64,000 bases of DNA, taken from assembly GCF_024105665.1 (NCBI RefSeq), contig NZ_JAAAMK010000001.1, positions 186,001 to 250,000 of the forward strand, in the 5' to 3' direction. Positions 44,375 to 54,087 of the stretch are shown here, in pieces. Every line of letters starts with the position of its first letter. Positions within the stretch are counted from its first letter, which is position 1. The notes beneath the pieces are model-generated. The model saw only the letters and a list, made by a program, of their open reading frames with translations. It had not been told where the DNA came from and searched no databases. The position numbers were made by a program, and so were the translations under genes. Source of the stretch: Aliihoeflea aestuarii. Its GTDB lineage: Bacteria > Pseudomonadota > Alphaproteobacteria > Rhizobiales > Rhizobiaceae.

Positions 44375-46552
44375 TCACCAGCGCGCATGGGCCTTGAGCT
44401 TGAACGAACGTCCTTCGCCGTAAGAGCAGACGCTCGCACCCTGACAGCTCGACACGTAGGTTTCATCGAACACATTGGTCACGTTGAGCGCAACGCCCCA
44501 ATTGTCCTTTTCGTAGCCGAGCTTCAAATCCACCAGCGTGGCGTCGGGCACCTTCAGCGTGTTCTCGTTGTCGGCCCAGGACGAGCCCAGGTAGCGCACG
44601 CCTGCCCCGGCCGTGACGCCGTCATACCAGGCACCGCCCTCGCGGAACGTGTAGTCGGCCGAAACCGATGCCAGCACCTCCGGCACGATGAAGGGCGTGT
44701 TGCCGATCAATGCAGCGTTGGCGTCCTCGGTGATCTCGATGTCGTAGGCGGTGATGCCGGCCGTCACCCTGAACTGTTCGGTGACATTGACCTTCGCCTC
44801 GGCTTCGAAGCCGCGCGAGCGGACTTCGCCGAGCTGAAGCTGGTCGAACAGGGTCACGTTGGACGGCACGTTCTGCCGGGTCAGATCGAAGACGGAGAGC
44901 GTAAACAGGCCGTCGATGAAGGTCGGTGCATATTTGATGCCCGCCTCGTACTGGACGCCTTCTTCCGGCCGGAAGAGTTCGTCGTTCACATCGACGCCGA
45001 TGATCGGATTGAAGAAGCTCGCCACGCTCACATAGGGCGTGATTCCGTTTGCGAATTCGTAGGCGAGGCCGGCACGGCCGGAGAAGCGGCCATCGTTGCG
45101 CTTCTGGGTGACGTTCTGATCCGGCGCATAGAAAGTCGGCCGATCGTGCGCTTCCAGCCAGCCGTGATCGTAACGGCCGTTGAGCGTCGCGATCCAGCCG
45201 CCGCCGAAACGCATCTGATCCTGCAGATAGATACCGAGCTGGCGCTGGGTGAGATCCTGATTGGTGTAGCTGACCGGAGTGGTCAGCGGCGCGCCATAGA
45301 CCGGATTGAAAGCGTCGATCGGCGGCGTCGTGCCGAAAACGGCCGCCGACTGCACCTGATCGATATTGAAGAACTTGTAGTCAATGCCGCCCAAAATGCG
45401 ATGTTCCACGGCCCCGGTGTTCACGGTTCCCTCGAGCTGATTGTCGATCAGGAACGTCGTCGATTGCGTCTGGTGAGCGAAGTTGACGCGGTTCAGCTCG
45501 GTCGCGCTGGCCCATCCGTCGGCATAGAGAAACTGCTCGTCGATGTCCGAAACGCCGAAGCGGGCGTTGGATCGCACGGTCCAGTCATTTTCCAGCGTGT
45601 GTTCAAGTTCATAGCCGATCGAACCTTGCTGGCGCTCGTAAAAATCGACGGAAGGCTCGGTGAAGTTCGCATCGCGGTCGATCCGGCCGTAATTCACGCC
45701 GCCAAAGACGCGATCGACCACCGTGCCGTCGTAAGGCAGGAAGCTGTCGCCATTGTGCGTTTCGTCGATATGCGTGTAATTGCCGAAAAATGTCAGGCTG
45801 GTGCCCTCCTCCGGCTGAATGGTGAGGCTGGGCGCGATGAAGCCGCGCCAGCCTTTCTGGAAATCGCTATAGCCCTCGCCGCCCTGAAGACGGCCGTTCA
45901 TGCGCAACGCCACGTTTTCATTGGCGACGTCGGAAATGTCGAAACCGACATAGCCGGTACCCGCATCGTTGATGCCGCTTTCGACATACCGGTTGCGGCT
46001 GAAATCCGGGCGCTTGGACACGTAGTTCACGATGCCGCCGGGATTGGAGCCGCCGTAGAGGACCGAAGCCGGCCCCTTCAGTACCTCGACACGCTCCAGG
46101 CCGAACGTATCGACATAAAAGCCGCCGAAAGCATAGCCGAAGAGCTGCAGCCCATCCATGTAGGCGCCGGTCTGCGTTGCCTGGAAACCGCGAATAAAAA
46201 GCCAGTTCGTATCGCTATCGGTGCCGAAGGGCTGGGTCAGGACGCCCGGTGTATAGCGCAGCGCCTCGCCAACATTCTGTGCGCCCATGTCGTCGATTTC
46301 GGTGCGGCCGACGACGGAGACGGCCTGCGGAATGGCGGTGAGTTCGGTGGCGGATTTCATGCCCGTTCGCGAGGTTCGCGCGACGACGCCCGTGACGGGA
46401 CCGACACCGCCATTTTCTTCCAGCGCCGCGCCTTCGACGACGATCTCCTCAAGTTCGGTTGCCTCCTGCGCCATGACGCCCGAACCGGGAAGCAGAGCCA
46501 GCGCGGCGACGGTGCCGGCAAGCATGGAACGATAGTGCGAACGGTCGGTCAT
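44375..46552 (-). CDS. TonB-dependent siderophore receptor (ferrichrome/FhuA type)
   Basis: 725 residues. Signal peptide ends GVMAQEA; a TonB-box-like ELEEIVVEG follows, then the plug domain (AIPQAVSVVGRTEIDDMGAQNVGEALRYTPG; RVEVLKGPASVLYGGSNPGGIVNYVSKRP) and a 22-strand barrel ending with the outer-membrane signal HARW. Imports ferric hydroxamate across the outer membrane. First gene of the receptor-fhuCDB unit; the upstream 150 bp (46553-46703) is AT-richer and holds the promoter. Confidence 0.92.
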   Translation of the reverse strand: MTDRSHYRSMLAGTVAALALLPGSGVMAQEATELEEIVVEGAALEENGGVGPVTGVVARTSRTGMKSATELTAIPQAVSVVGRTEIDDMGAQNVGEALRYTPGVLTQPFGTDSDTNWLFIRGFQATQTGAYMDGLQLFGYAFGGFYVDTFGLERVEVLKGPASVLYGGSNPGGIVNYVSKRPDFSRNRYVESGINDAGTGYVGFDISDVANENVALRMNGRLQGGEGYSDFQKGWRGFIAPSLTIQPEEGTSLTFFGNYTHIDETHNGDSFLPYDGTVVDRVFGGVNYGRIDRDANFTEPSVDFYERQQGSIGYELEHTLENDWTVRSNARFGVSDIDEQFLYADGWASATELNRVNFAHQTQSTTFLIDNQLEGTVNTGAVEHRILGGIDYKFFNIDQVQSAAVFGTTPPIDAFNPVYGAPLTTPVSYTNQDLTQRQLGIYLQDQMRFGGGWIATLNGRYDHGWLEAHDRPTFYAPDQNVTQKRNDGRFSGRAGLAYEFANGITPYVSVASFFNPIIGVDVNDELFRPEEGVQYEAGIKYAPTFIDGLFTLSVFDLTRQNVPSNVTLFDQLQLGEVRSRGFEAEAKVNVTEQFRVTAGITAYDIEITEDANAALIGNTPFIVPEVLASVSADYTFREGGAWYDGVTAGAGVRYLGSSWADNENTLKVPDATLVDLKLGYEKDNWGVALNVTNVFDETYVSSCQGASVCSYGEGRSFKLKAHARW

Positions 46553-46703
46553 CGAGAACTCCAGTCAACCCCGTGCCAGCAGTTTCGCCAGCCCCTTAAC
46601 TTGACCGTGTAGCTCTACTTATATCGCTTGAATTGAATATTCTTGACCGGATTGCTCAATTTTGGGCCGGTCCGCCTCGTGTCGGTCGCATGATGCACAA
46701 ATG

Positions 46704-47609
46704 TCACTTGCCGACCGGGTTCTCCCGCTTCCACAGAGCCGGCGTCACGCCCGTCACCTGCCGGAAAACACGGTTGAAATGCGCCTGATCGGAGAAGCCG
46801 CATTCGGCCGCGATGCTGCCGATGGACGATGCGGAGGTCTGCATCATCGCCTGTGCCTTGCGCACGCGCTGCTGCATGACGAAGCGATGCGGGGGCACGC
46901 CGGTCGCGGCCTTGAACGCATGGCTGAAATAGGTTTCGGAAACGCCGACGAGCCGGGCGAGGTCGGCGAGGCGAAGCGGCTCCAGACAATGCATGTCGAT
47001 ATGATCGAGCGCCAGACGAAGCTGCGTGCGTGAAAGCGCCGGCCGCCGCCGCTCTTCTTCCTGACGGATATCGAACAGGACCGCCAGAAGGGCATTGGCC
47101 AATCCGTCAAGGTACAGGTCGTGACAGGGCTCGTCGGCATCCAGCGCATCCGCCAACAGACCGGTCAGCGCGGCAAGGCGCGTGTCGCAAAGGGAAAGGC
47201 GCGGTTCTTCCATCTGCCGCCGGGACAAGGCGCGCCCGAACCGGCGGACGAGGCCGGCTTCGCTCATGTGCAAATCGAGGTGACGCAGCCGAAGCCGTCC
47301 CCTCGCCTCGCCCTGCGTCGCATGCCCGGCGGGAATGTAGCTCGCTACGCCTCCAACCCGCCCGCCAAATCGGTGTTGCCGGTGCTCATCTCTCAGAAGG
47401 AACGTCCCCTCGCCTGCGATAGCCAGCGGAACGAACAGGCGCGGATCGGGTGAAAGATAGTCGCCCTGCGCGCCGTCCATGCATTCGACGTCCCACAAAT
47501 CCGCAGCAAGCCCGCCCCAGGCCCGCCATTTCAGGTCCTCGACGGCAAAGCCCGTGATGCGGCTTTCCATGCGCGGCCCGAACCGGATCGAGGACATGTC
47601 TGTAGGCAT
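46704..47609 (-). CDS. AraC-family regulator of siderophore uptake
   Basis: 301 residues from ATG 47609; ATG 47597 and 47669 are other options. The N-terminal ligand domain is PchR/CghR-like in length, and the C-terminal two HTH units read LRLADLARLVGVSETYFSHAFKAATG and IGSIAAECGFSDQAHFNRVFRQVTG. Same strand as and just upstream of the receptor gene; AraC proteins in such positions activate siderophore uptake when the ferric siderophore is sensed. Confidence 0.85.
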   Translation of the reverse strand: MPTDMSSIRFGPRMESRITGFAVEDLKWRAWGGLAADLWDVECMDGAQGDYLSPDPRLFVPLAIAGEGTFLLRDEHRQHRFGGRVGGVASYIPAGHATQGEARGRLRLRHLDLHMSEAGLVRRFGRALSRRQMEEPRLSLCDTRLAALTGLLADALDADEPCHDLYLDGLANALLAVLFDIRQEEERRRPALSRTQLRLALDHIDMHCLEPLRLADLARLVGVSETYFSHAFKAATGVPPHRFVMQQRVRKAQAMMQTSASSIGSIAAECGFSDQAHFNRVFRQVTGVTPALWKRENPVGK

Positions 47610-47733
47610 TGGCTGCTGTTCCGACTGCTTTGCGTGACCTGCGGGCGGACGCGCCCGAGGAAATGACATTGTGATGCGACCGACAATGAATTACAGCAAA
47701 ACATGACCGCGATGGCAGGGTTTAATCGCAATC

Positions 47734-48642
47734 ATGAACGGCGCAATTTCCATACAAGGCGGATATGCCGTTTCGGTGCTGGACGAAGCGCTTGGCGCAC
47801 AGCGCCGTTTGTGGCCGCACTATCCACTTGAGATGATCGGCGGATTCGACCGGCGATGGCGCCCCGCCGAAAAATTCTTTGCGGATCACGGCTCCATCGA
47901 GGAATTGCTCGTCTTGCAGGACAAGGCCCTCCCCGGCCTCGACCGGAAGGGCAAGGCCGCATTTGCGATCGGCGCCTACAGCTATGCCCTTGCCGCCGGA
48001 CTGGTGCCGCTTTTCGTGGGCTTTCGCGTCGTGCCGGACTTTTCCGCATCCAACCTTGCGGTTGCGTTCGCACCGGCCGGGCCTTCCCGGCTTCGCTTCG
48101 CGCTGACGCGAACGAACATCGCTACCGACGCCGCTTCGCCGCATCCGAACGGTAGCGACGTCCCCGAAATGAGCAGCGCGGCGCTTCGTGACCGCTTCAG
48201 CGCCCAGCTCGAAGAACACATGTGCCCGTTGATTGAAAGCCTGCATCTGGCGACCCGGCTTGGGCGAGCAGCGCTATGGCGTCTGGTCGCGGATTACTTC
48301 GCCCAATTGTTCCTCGACGCGGGCGACCAATTCCACCGGACAAGGCGTTCGCAGGCCGACGCAATGGGAATATTGAAGCGCGCTCGTTCATCGCTCTCCA
48401 ATCCCCAATTGCATTTCTTCGACCTCGCGGAAGAGAATCGCGCGATCAAGCCATGCCGGAGCGAATTGCGGCGAACATTCGTATCCCGTGGCGGCTGCTG
48501 TCGTCAGTACACGGTGGACGGTTACGAGTTGTGCGCTACCTGCGTTTTGCAGAATCCGGAAGCCAGGGATATCGAAATCAGGAAGCAGTTGCGCGCTGCG
48601 GCCGGGCTAGAAATGGCGGAGCATGGCCTCCCGCGCGGATAA
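47734..48642 (+). CDS. FhuF-like siderophore-iron reductase
   Basis: 302 residues. The C-terminus carries the FhuF [2Fe-2S] pattern C255-C256-x10-C267-x2-C270 (GGCCRQYTVDGYELCATC). The N-terminal part is the helical siderophore-binding half. FhuF-type proteins reduce Fe(III) hydroxamates in the cytoplasm to release iron. Divergent from the AraC gene and the receptor-fhuCDB operon, completing the uptake route. Confidence 0.83.
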   Translation: MNGAISIQGGYAVSVLDEALGAQRRLWPHYPLEMIGGFDRRWRPAEKFFADHGSIEELLVLQDKALPGLDRKGKAAFAIGAYSYALAAGLVPLFVGFRVVPDFSASNLAVAFAPAGPSRLRFALTRTNIATDAASPHPNGSDVPEMSSAALRDRFSAQLEEHMCPLIESLHLATRLGRAALWRLVADYFAQLFLDAGDQFHRTRRSQADAMGILKRARSSLSNPQLHFFDLAEENRAIKPCRSELRRTFVSRGGCCRQYTVDGYELCATCVLQNPEARDIEIRKQLRAAAGLEMAEHGLPRG

Positions 48643-48715
48643 TCATGCGGCCCCTTGACGGGACCAAGATATGATCCGCATCGAGCCATCGTCACCAACA
48701 TACGGAGCTTAAGCC

Positions 48716-48970
48716 ATGGTCCACCCGCAGCCGAAAATGCCGAAGCTGATTGTCGTGATGGCGTTTGATTGGAACGACGACGGCGAATTGGTAACCGCAT
48801 TTGGGCCGCAGGACTACGCTTCCGAAGAGCGTGCCGTGCGCCAGGCGCAAACGCTGGTGCCGAACCATGCCGGCGTCATCGCATGGAGCCGGGAGGCCAA
48901 TCCCGACATCGGCGAATATGGCGAGCCGGTGACGCTGTTTCAGGCCGGCGACATGCCCGATATGGAGTGA
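48716..48970 (+). CDS. Small acidic hypothetical protein
   Basis: 84 residues, ACGGAG ahead of the ATG. Acidic, no membrane segment: PKLIVVMAFDWNDDGELVTAFGPQDY begins like a strand-turn-strand, then a helix (ASEERAVRQAQTLV) and a second strand (AGVIAWSREANPDIGEYGEPVTLF). Resembles small rhizobial DUF-type proteins of unknown role. Lone gene between the FhuF-like gene and the phytochrome. Confidence 0.65.
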   Translation: MVHPQPKMPKLIVVMAFDWNDDGELVTAFGPQDYASEERAVRQAQTLVPNHAGVIAWSREANPDIGEYGEPVTLFQAGDMPDME

Positions 48971-49001
48971 CACGCCGCCGCTGCGGCGATCCGGCCCTTG
49001 C

Positions 49002-51140
49002 TTACTTCCCGCCCGTCTCGGCCATTTTGATCGGCGCGGCGACGATCGTCCTGTAGCCGGGTTTGTTGTCCTCTTGATCGATCGTGCCGCCCAACCGGTC
49101 GACGAGGGCGGCGAGCATGCGTGAACCGAAGCCGGTTCCCTCGACCTCGCCCTTGTGACCCTTGCCCCGGTCGGCGACGATCAGCCGGAAGGTTTCCCGG
49201 TGCTGCTCGACGCTGATGGTCAGCGGGCCCGGCTTGCCCTCATAGGCATATTTGGCCGCGTTCGTCAGAAGCTCGTTGACGATGAGACCTACGCTCACCG
49301 CACGTTCGGTTTCGATCAGCATCGGAGACAGATCGAGGTTGAGGTGCTGGTTCCATGCCGGATCCATGGTCGTTTGCAGTTCACCGACCAGTTCCTCCAG
49401 ATAGCGGGACAGATCGATGATCTCGAGGCTGTCGTCCTGATAGAGCCGCCGGTGCACCAGCCCGACCGCCATCAGCCTGTGCTCGGCTTCCGCCAGTTGC
49501 TCCTTTACCGCCGCGTCGGCGGTGCGCGCCTGCATGCGCAGGAAGGCCGAGACGAGCGACAGGCTGTTCTGGACGCGGTGATTGACTTCCTTCAACAGGA
49601 AGTCCTTCTGCTGGATCAGGCTCTCGTTCTCTTTCAGCGTGGTGGTCAGTTCGCGGTTGAGCTTGCGCATGCGCCGGTTGTTGCGCGCTTCGAGCATGAG
49701 CTTGACCACGCGCGAAGCGGATTCCGATTCGGCGTGGGTCCATTCCTTCGACCGCCCGGAGACGTGTTCGGACCAGGCCTCGAACGAGGCGCGAGGCATC
49801 AGGACCGCGCCCTCTTCGAGTTCGACATCCTTGTGAGGATTACCCGCCCACTTCACGGTCTGGAGCTGTTCGGCCCGGAACCACATCAGGATCGTCGGCA
49901 CTTCGGTGGACATCGTCACGGCCAGAAGGCCGCTTGCGAGGTCCCTGTAGGCGGTGGCAGCCGGGAACTCCCTGGACAAATGGCTTGTCACGACCGGCTT
50001 GATCGATGCAGGCTTGCGCACATGCTCGCCAAGCGCCCTGACGTCGATCGGATCGGGGCAGGACCCCGCGCAGAAAAGGTCGGCTCCCTGCATTGCCGCG
50101 AACCCGTCTGCCCGCAAGAGACTGGCCAGATCCGCTCCCGACCGGTCGAGGAAGTTCGAAAGAGATTCGTCGGAGCCGAGGCGACTGACGATCACATCCT
50201 CCTGCCCGCGCAGCCGAATGCGCTCGCGGTACAGATCGCCATCCTCGCGCATGCGTATCTGCCGCGCGAGCGCGGTGGCGATGGTCTGGCAGGCCAGTCG
50301 GGTCGTGAGCGAAAGCGGTCGCGGTTCGTCATGATGACACGCGACCAATCCCCACAAAATCCCGTCCTTGACGATCGACATCGACGCCGACGCGGCGACT
50401 CCCATGTTCTTGAGATACTGGATATGGACCGGCGAAACGCTGCGCAGCGTCGAATCGCTCATGTCGATCGAGGTCAGGTCGTCCCTCCCGCTGACGACGG
50501 GCAGCGGCGTGTAGTTCACGTCCGCGATCACGCGTACCCTGTTACGCACGTATAGCGCGCGCGCCTGCTTCGGTATGTCCGACGCGGGGAAGTGATGGTT
50601 CATGAAGCCGGCGGCCGCGTTTGAGAGGCTTTCGCCGATCACGACACCGGCATCATCCTCGATGAAGCGGTAGACCATGACCCGGCTATATCCGGTCAAC
50701 TCCTGAAAGACCCTCGCCGCCTGCTCGGCCAGATCGGACAGCGAGGTCGACCGTTCGAGCGCCGCTCCCATCCCGTCGAGATGAGCCAGAAACGTCGCGT
50801 CGAGATGCGGTCCCGAATCAGCCACGGTCAGTTCGACGATTGTATGATTACCGCTTCTGTAGGCGATGACGTCGTGTGTCGCGCCTGCCCATTGGGCTTG
50901 TGCGAGAACCTTGATGCCGGTTTCCGGAAGATCACGGATGGCAGCCTCGGTGGCGGATGCGACGGTTTCCGTCAGCCGCTTGCCCATGATATCGGCGATG
51001 TCGCCTGCGCTGCCGGCATAGCCGCAGATCACGCCGTGAGCGTCGGCGATCAGCATCGTCCCGTATGGCTGGATCGAGCCGGGAATATGGATCGGTTCGA
51101 TGTCGCAATTCGTCAGGCCGGCGGCGGTACGTTCGAGCAT
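49002..51140 (-). CDS. bphP: Bacteriophytochrome histidine kinase (PAS-GAF-PHY-HisKA_2-HATPase)
   Basis: 712 residues. Biliverdin-attachment Cys12 (LTNCDIEPIHIPGSIQPYG), GAF motif PASDIP at 185-190 with VRVIADVNYTP, PHY domain with tongue WFRAEQLQ...KWAGNP (420-435), then HisKA_2 H-box KEVNHRVQNSL with H521, N-box NELLTNAAKYA and G-box GTGFGSRM. Red/far-red sensor kinase. The HisKA_2 type, unlike classical HisKA, is often linked to single-domain regulators or the PhyR general stress pathway; no response regulator lies nearby. Divergent from the heme oxygenase gene. Confidence 0.94.
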   Translation of the reverse strand: MLERTAAGLTNCDIEPIHIPGSIQPYGTMLIADAHGVICGYAGSAGDIADIMGKRLTETVASATEAAIRDLPETGIKVLAQAQWAGATHDVIAYRSGNHTIVELTVADSGPHLDATFLAHLDGMGAALERSTSLSDLAEQAARVFQELTGYSRVMVYRFIEDDAGVVIGESLSNAAAGFMNHHFPASDIPKQARALYVRNRVRVIADVNYTPLPVVSGRDDLTSIDMSDSTLRSVSPVHIQYLKNMGVAASASMSIVKDGILWGLVACHHDEPRPLSLTTRLACQTIATALARQIRMREDGDLYRERIRLRGQEDVIVSRLGSDESLSNFLDRSGADLASLLRADGFAAMQGADLFCAGSCPDPIDVRALGEHVRKPASIKPVVTSHLSREFPAATAYRDLASGLLAVTMSTEVPTILMWFRAEQLQTVKWAGNPHKDVELEEGAVLMPRASFEAWSEHVSGRSKEWTHAESESASRVVKLMLEARNNRRMRKLNRELTTTLKENESLIQQKDFLLKEVNHRVQNSLSLVSAFLRMQARTADAAVKEQLAEAEHRLMAVGLVHRRLYQDDSLEIIDLSRYLEELVGELQTTMDPAWNQHLNLDLSPMLIETERAVSVGLIVNELLTNAAKYAYEGKPGPLTISVEQHRETFRLIVADRGKGHKGEVEGTGFGSRMLAALVDRLGGTIDQEDNKPGYRTIVAAPIKMAETGGK

Positions 51141-51332
51141 GGGTCATGTCCTTCGACGATATTGCAGGACGAACAACCAGTGCTTCGGCCAATTCGCTAT
51201 CCGCCTATAGCACGCTATTTGGCAGAAATTTGAATTTTGCTACAGGTAGGATAACCACCGAGGGTCTACTTTTCCCGGCTTGGGAAATCATTCGCAAGAC
51301 CGCGCCTCGCACTTTGCAGAAAGTCGTTCACG

Positions 51333-51938
51333 ATGGCTGTTGCCGATATGGCCCTGCCCCTTCGCTCAAATCTGGCGGGCTTGCTGAAAGAATCGACCAG
51401 CACCACGCATGAACGCCTCGACAAGGCGGTCATGGACTGTGAGCCGTTTTCGAACCGAGCGCGTTTTTGCCTGTTCCTCAAGGTGCAGCATGCGTTTCAT
51501 CGCGAGGTTGATCCGCTTTACAACGATGCCGCGATTTGCGCTTTGATGCCTTCTATCGCCGGGTCCAGCCGCCTCGAGAGGATCGAACAGGATTTGGCCG
51601 ATCTGGGTGCCCGGACGCCGACCTACGCTTCGGCTCCTCTTTTCGCGGCGAACGCCGGAATCGATCTGCCTGCTGCCTTGGGCTGGCTTTATGTTGCGGA
51701 GGGCTCGAATCTCGGCGCTGCGTTTCTTCTCAGGCAAGCCGGGACGCTGGGGCTCTCGGACATTTTCGGTGCCCGTCATCTGGCTGCGGCGCCGGAAGGT
51801 CGCGGGCTGCGGTGGAAAACCTTCAAAAATGAGCTGAACGCCATCGAGCTTGCGGAGCGGCACGAAGCTGAACTCGTCTCGGGTGCTGCGGCAGCTTTCG
51901 ATCGTGTCCGGGCCGTGCTTGACGACGCCTTCGGTTAA
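51333..51938 (+). CDS. bphO: Heme oxygenase (BphO-type, makes biliverdin)
   Basis: 201 residues. Proximal His in TTHERLDKAVMD and the glycine-rich distal helix GWLYVAEGSNLGAAFLLRQ are clear bacterial heme oxygenase marks. Opens heme to biliverdin, the chromophore of the divergent phytochrome; iron is released too, which is of note beside the iron uptake genes. ATG 51333 has a weak ribosome site; an internal ATG at 51348 is possible. Its end overlaps a small convergent gene by four bases. Confidence 0.88.
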   Translation: MAVADMALPLRSNLAGLLKESTSTTHERLDKAVMDCEPFSNRARFCLFLKVQHAFHREVDPLYNDAAICALMPSIAGSSRLERIEQDLADLGARTPTYASAPLFAANAGIDLPAALGWLYVAEGSNLGAAFLLRQAGTLGLSDIFGARHLAAAPEGRGLRWKTFKNELNAIELAERHEAELVSGAAAAFDRVRAVLDDAFG

Positions 51939-52117
51939 TCCCACATCGCGCGGGCAGAGGTACCGGATCGATTGGACGTTTCGGCTTTCTCCAGACGTGC
52001 CAATGCGTCGGCGAACCGATCGTCTTCGCGCGTTACTTCGAAGCCGGGCAATGCAGACAGAGCCGCTCGGGTCATGGGAAGCTTCATGACCCGGCGTATT
52101 TCCTTGGTAAGCGACAC
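51935..52117 (-). CDS. Small hypothetical protein (60 aa)
   Basis: GTG start with CAGGA nine bases ahead. Sequence has a basic N-terminal helix (LTKEIRRVMKLPMTRAALSAL) and an amphipathic C-terminal helix (DDRFADALARLEKAE). The latter faintly recalls the end of NepR anti-sigma factors, but the diagnostic central residues are absent, so no function is assigned. Convergent with bphO. Confidence 0.45.
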   Translation of the reverse strand: MSLTKEIRRVMKLPMTRAALSALPGFEVTREDDRFADALARLEKAETSNRSGTSARAMWD

Positions 52118-52217
52118 GATAGCAATTCCTGTACAGATCGCGCTGAACGCATCGGCTGCAAGGGGGTTCCGCCTCCGGCTGTAAAATCGAACACGCCGGC
52201 CCTCTTAGGCCCACGGC

Positions 52218-52886
52218 TTACGCCGAAAAGCCAAGCAGATAGGTGAGCAGGACCGACAGAGCCGACAGCGAGACGATGATGTTTGCAAGGTCCCAACCGC
52301 TCCGCGCCATCCCGTCGGCTCCGCGGCCGGCAAAGCGTCGTTCGCCAATGGCGGTGATCGATGCGGACAGCAAATAGGCACCCAGCCACCAGACCAAGAC
52401 ACTGACCGGCCCCCATAAATTGGAAGATGGCGGCGATGCCGTCGTGCACAGCACGAGAAAAGGCGCGACGAGATAGATGCGGCGGGTGGTGTAGACCGCG
52501 CCCGGCTGAGCGTCTTCGACAGCGGCAAATCCCACGTTCAGTGCGTTGCGGTTCAGCCGCGCTGCAAGCAAACCTGCCCCGGCGGCAAGGATGGCGAGAC
52601 AGACGATCCTCGACCGGGGATCACCGCCAAGGCGCATCAATGCGTCGACGGGTCCGCCCCCCGGCGCAAGTCCATGCGCGCCGCCGTTGCCGATCAAGCC
52701 AGAAAGACCGATGGGGATCAGTGCGATCGCGAATATGACGCCCACAATAATTTGAGAAGCGCGCGCTTTTCGCCCGCCCGCTTCTTCAAAGGTCCGGCGT
52801 GCCGCGCGCCTGTCGAAACGCGGCGGCGGCGCAGCGGGTCCGGTCCATGCCCGGCTGTCATATTCGGGTCGATCGGCCTGTGTCAT
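52218..52886 (-). CDS. Hypothetical membrane protein
   Basis: 222 residues: a Pro/Arg-rich cytoplasmic start (RAWTGPAAPPPRFDRRAARR), then five or six hydrophobic segments, among them ASQIIVGVIFAIALIPIGLSGLI, SRIVCLAILAAGAGLLAARL, IYLVAPFLVLCTT, SVLVWWLGAYLLSASITAI and NIIVSLSALSVLLTYLLGF. No family recognised. Its start overlaps the end of the DUF1176 gene by 29 bases, so the two are likely co-translated. Confidence 0.65.
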   Translation of the reverse strand: MTQADRPEYDSRAWTGPAAPPPRFDRRAARRTFEEAGGRKARASQIIVGVIFAIALIPIGLSGLIGNGGAHGLAPGGGPVDALMRLGGDPRSRIVCLAILAAGAGLLAARLNRNALNVGFAAVEDAQPGAVYTTRRIYLVAPFLVLCTTASPPSSNLWGPVSVLVWWLGAYLLSASITAIGERRFAGRGADGMARSGWDLANIIVSLSALSVLLTYLLGFSA

Positions 52887-53934
52887 TCAGTTCCGTTCCC
52901 TCAAGCTCGGCGCGCTCCGGAGACTGGTTCGTACGATAGAGCACCGGCCATTCGCCCGGCGGCACGCCGCGGCAGACATTCATGACCGCAAGCTGCGTCG
53001 GGACGAGTTTCTCACCGTCGAAAGCCCAGTAGCTGATCGCGCCGCAATCGCCCGGTCCGCGCCCACGATCGAAGGACATGATGCTGCGGCCATCTTCCAG
53101 CAGGACTGGGCTGACCAGCATCGCACCGGGCTGGTTCCAGAAGCTCGCGTTCAAAGGACCGGGATCGGCCGGCGTCGCCGTTCCGTCCGCCACGACGAAC
53201 AAATCGTAGATGAGGTTATAGGCACCGCCCGAGATGCACACGCCCCAGATCAGCATGCCGGTGCCGGTATCGATGACATAGTCGCGCTGCTGGTCCGGGC
53301 AGAATTCATCGGAGGGCGGCAGCCCGTCGGGTCTCGCGGCAGACGGCGGCAACTCCTCGATCTTCATCGCGGCAACACTCGGCAGCGATTGCGGAACGGA
53401 ACCCGTGCCGGTCGGCCGATCGCCTGTGGCGATAAGGGCGTCGTCGGCATCGACGCGCCCTTGCACCACATCCATATGACGCAACGCGGCCGTCATGCCC
53501 CGAAGCGAAACATTGGAGGTGACATGATCGAGCGTCAAAACAAGGTCTTCGGCCGGCAGAAGTGCGTCGATGAAGGCCCGGTGGTCGGTTGCCCCGATCG
53601 GGATCGAGCCGAAGCCCGCCCAGGGGTCATCGATCGCAAGCGTCGTCACGGGAAGCTCGCCCCTGCCCTCGGGCAAGCTCAGGCGGATCGGTCCCTTCGA
53701 CGATATGTCGTTGAGGATGGCGACCGAGACGACCGGTTGCGCGCCGGTGCCGGCGTCGCGCGCGATCCGCAGATAGGCGAGCGTTTCGATCTCCTCCGGC
53801 GAGAACCCGATCGCGATGCAGGCCCCCGCATTGTCGCAGCCGACGATCCAGTCTTCGAAGGTCCGAAGCTTGCCCGGCTCGGCCTGCGCGGCGCCTGCGA
53901 CGAGCAGCAAGGACAGTGCAATCAAGTAAATCAC
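52858..53934 (-). CDS. DUF1176 periplasmic protein
   Basis: 358 residues, signal peptide ending GAAQAEP. The mature N-terminus LRTFEDWIVGCDNAGACIA is the typical DUF1176 entry, followed by strands such as LVLTLDHVTSNVSLRGMTAALRHMD and, in the C-terminal half, DYVIDTGTGMLIWGVCISGGAYN. Four or more Cys suggest disulfides in the periplasm. Family role unknown. Upstream partner of the membrane protein gene it overlaps. Confidence 0.78.
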   Translation of the reverse strand: MIYLIALSLLLVAGAAQAEPGKLRTFEDWIVGCDNAGACIAIGFSPEEIETLAYLRIARDAGTGAQPVVSVAILNDISSKGPIRLSLPEGRGELPVTTLAIDDPWAGFGSIPIGATDHRAFIDALLPAEDLVLTLDHVTSNVSLRGMTAALRHMDVVQGRVDADDALIATGDRPTGTGSVPQSLPSVAAMKIEELPPSAARPDGLPPSDEFCPDQQRDYVIDTGTGMLIWGVCISGGAYNLIYDLFVVADGTATPADPGPLNASFWNQPGAMLVSPVLLEDGRSIMSFDRGRGPGDCGAISYWAFDGEKLVPTQLAVMNVCRGVPPGEWPVLYRTNQSPERAELEGTELNDTGRSTRI

Positions 53935-54087
53935 CGGAGCATCTCCATCTTTTTAGACAATGCCCCGGCGCGATACGTCTGGCAATCGATTGAAACGCCT
54001 GTATGATCGACAAGCAACGCGTGGTGGGTTTCCTGGCGCCGCGATCGCTATTCATAAGTTCGCAAGGGTGGAGGGTATGATCAACCA

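Noticed and set aside
44387-46612. A 741-codon plus-strand frame opposite the TonB-dependent receptor
   Set aside because: The minus strand encodes an unmistakable plug and barrel; the opposite frame has no recognisable domain.
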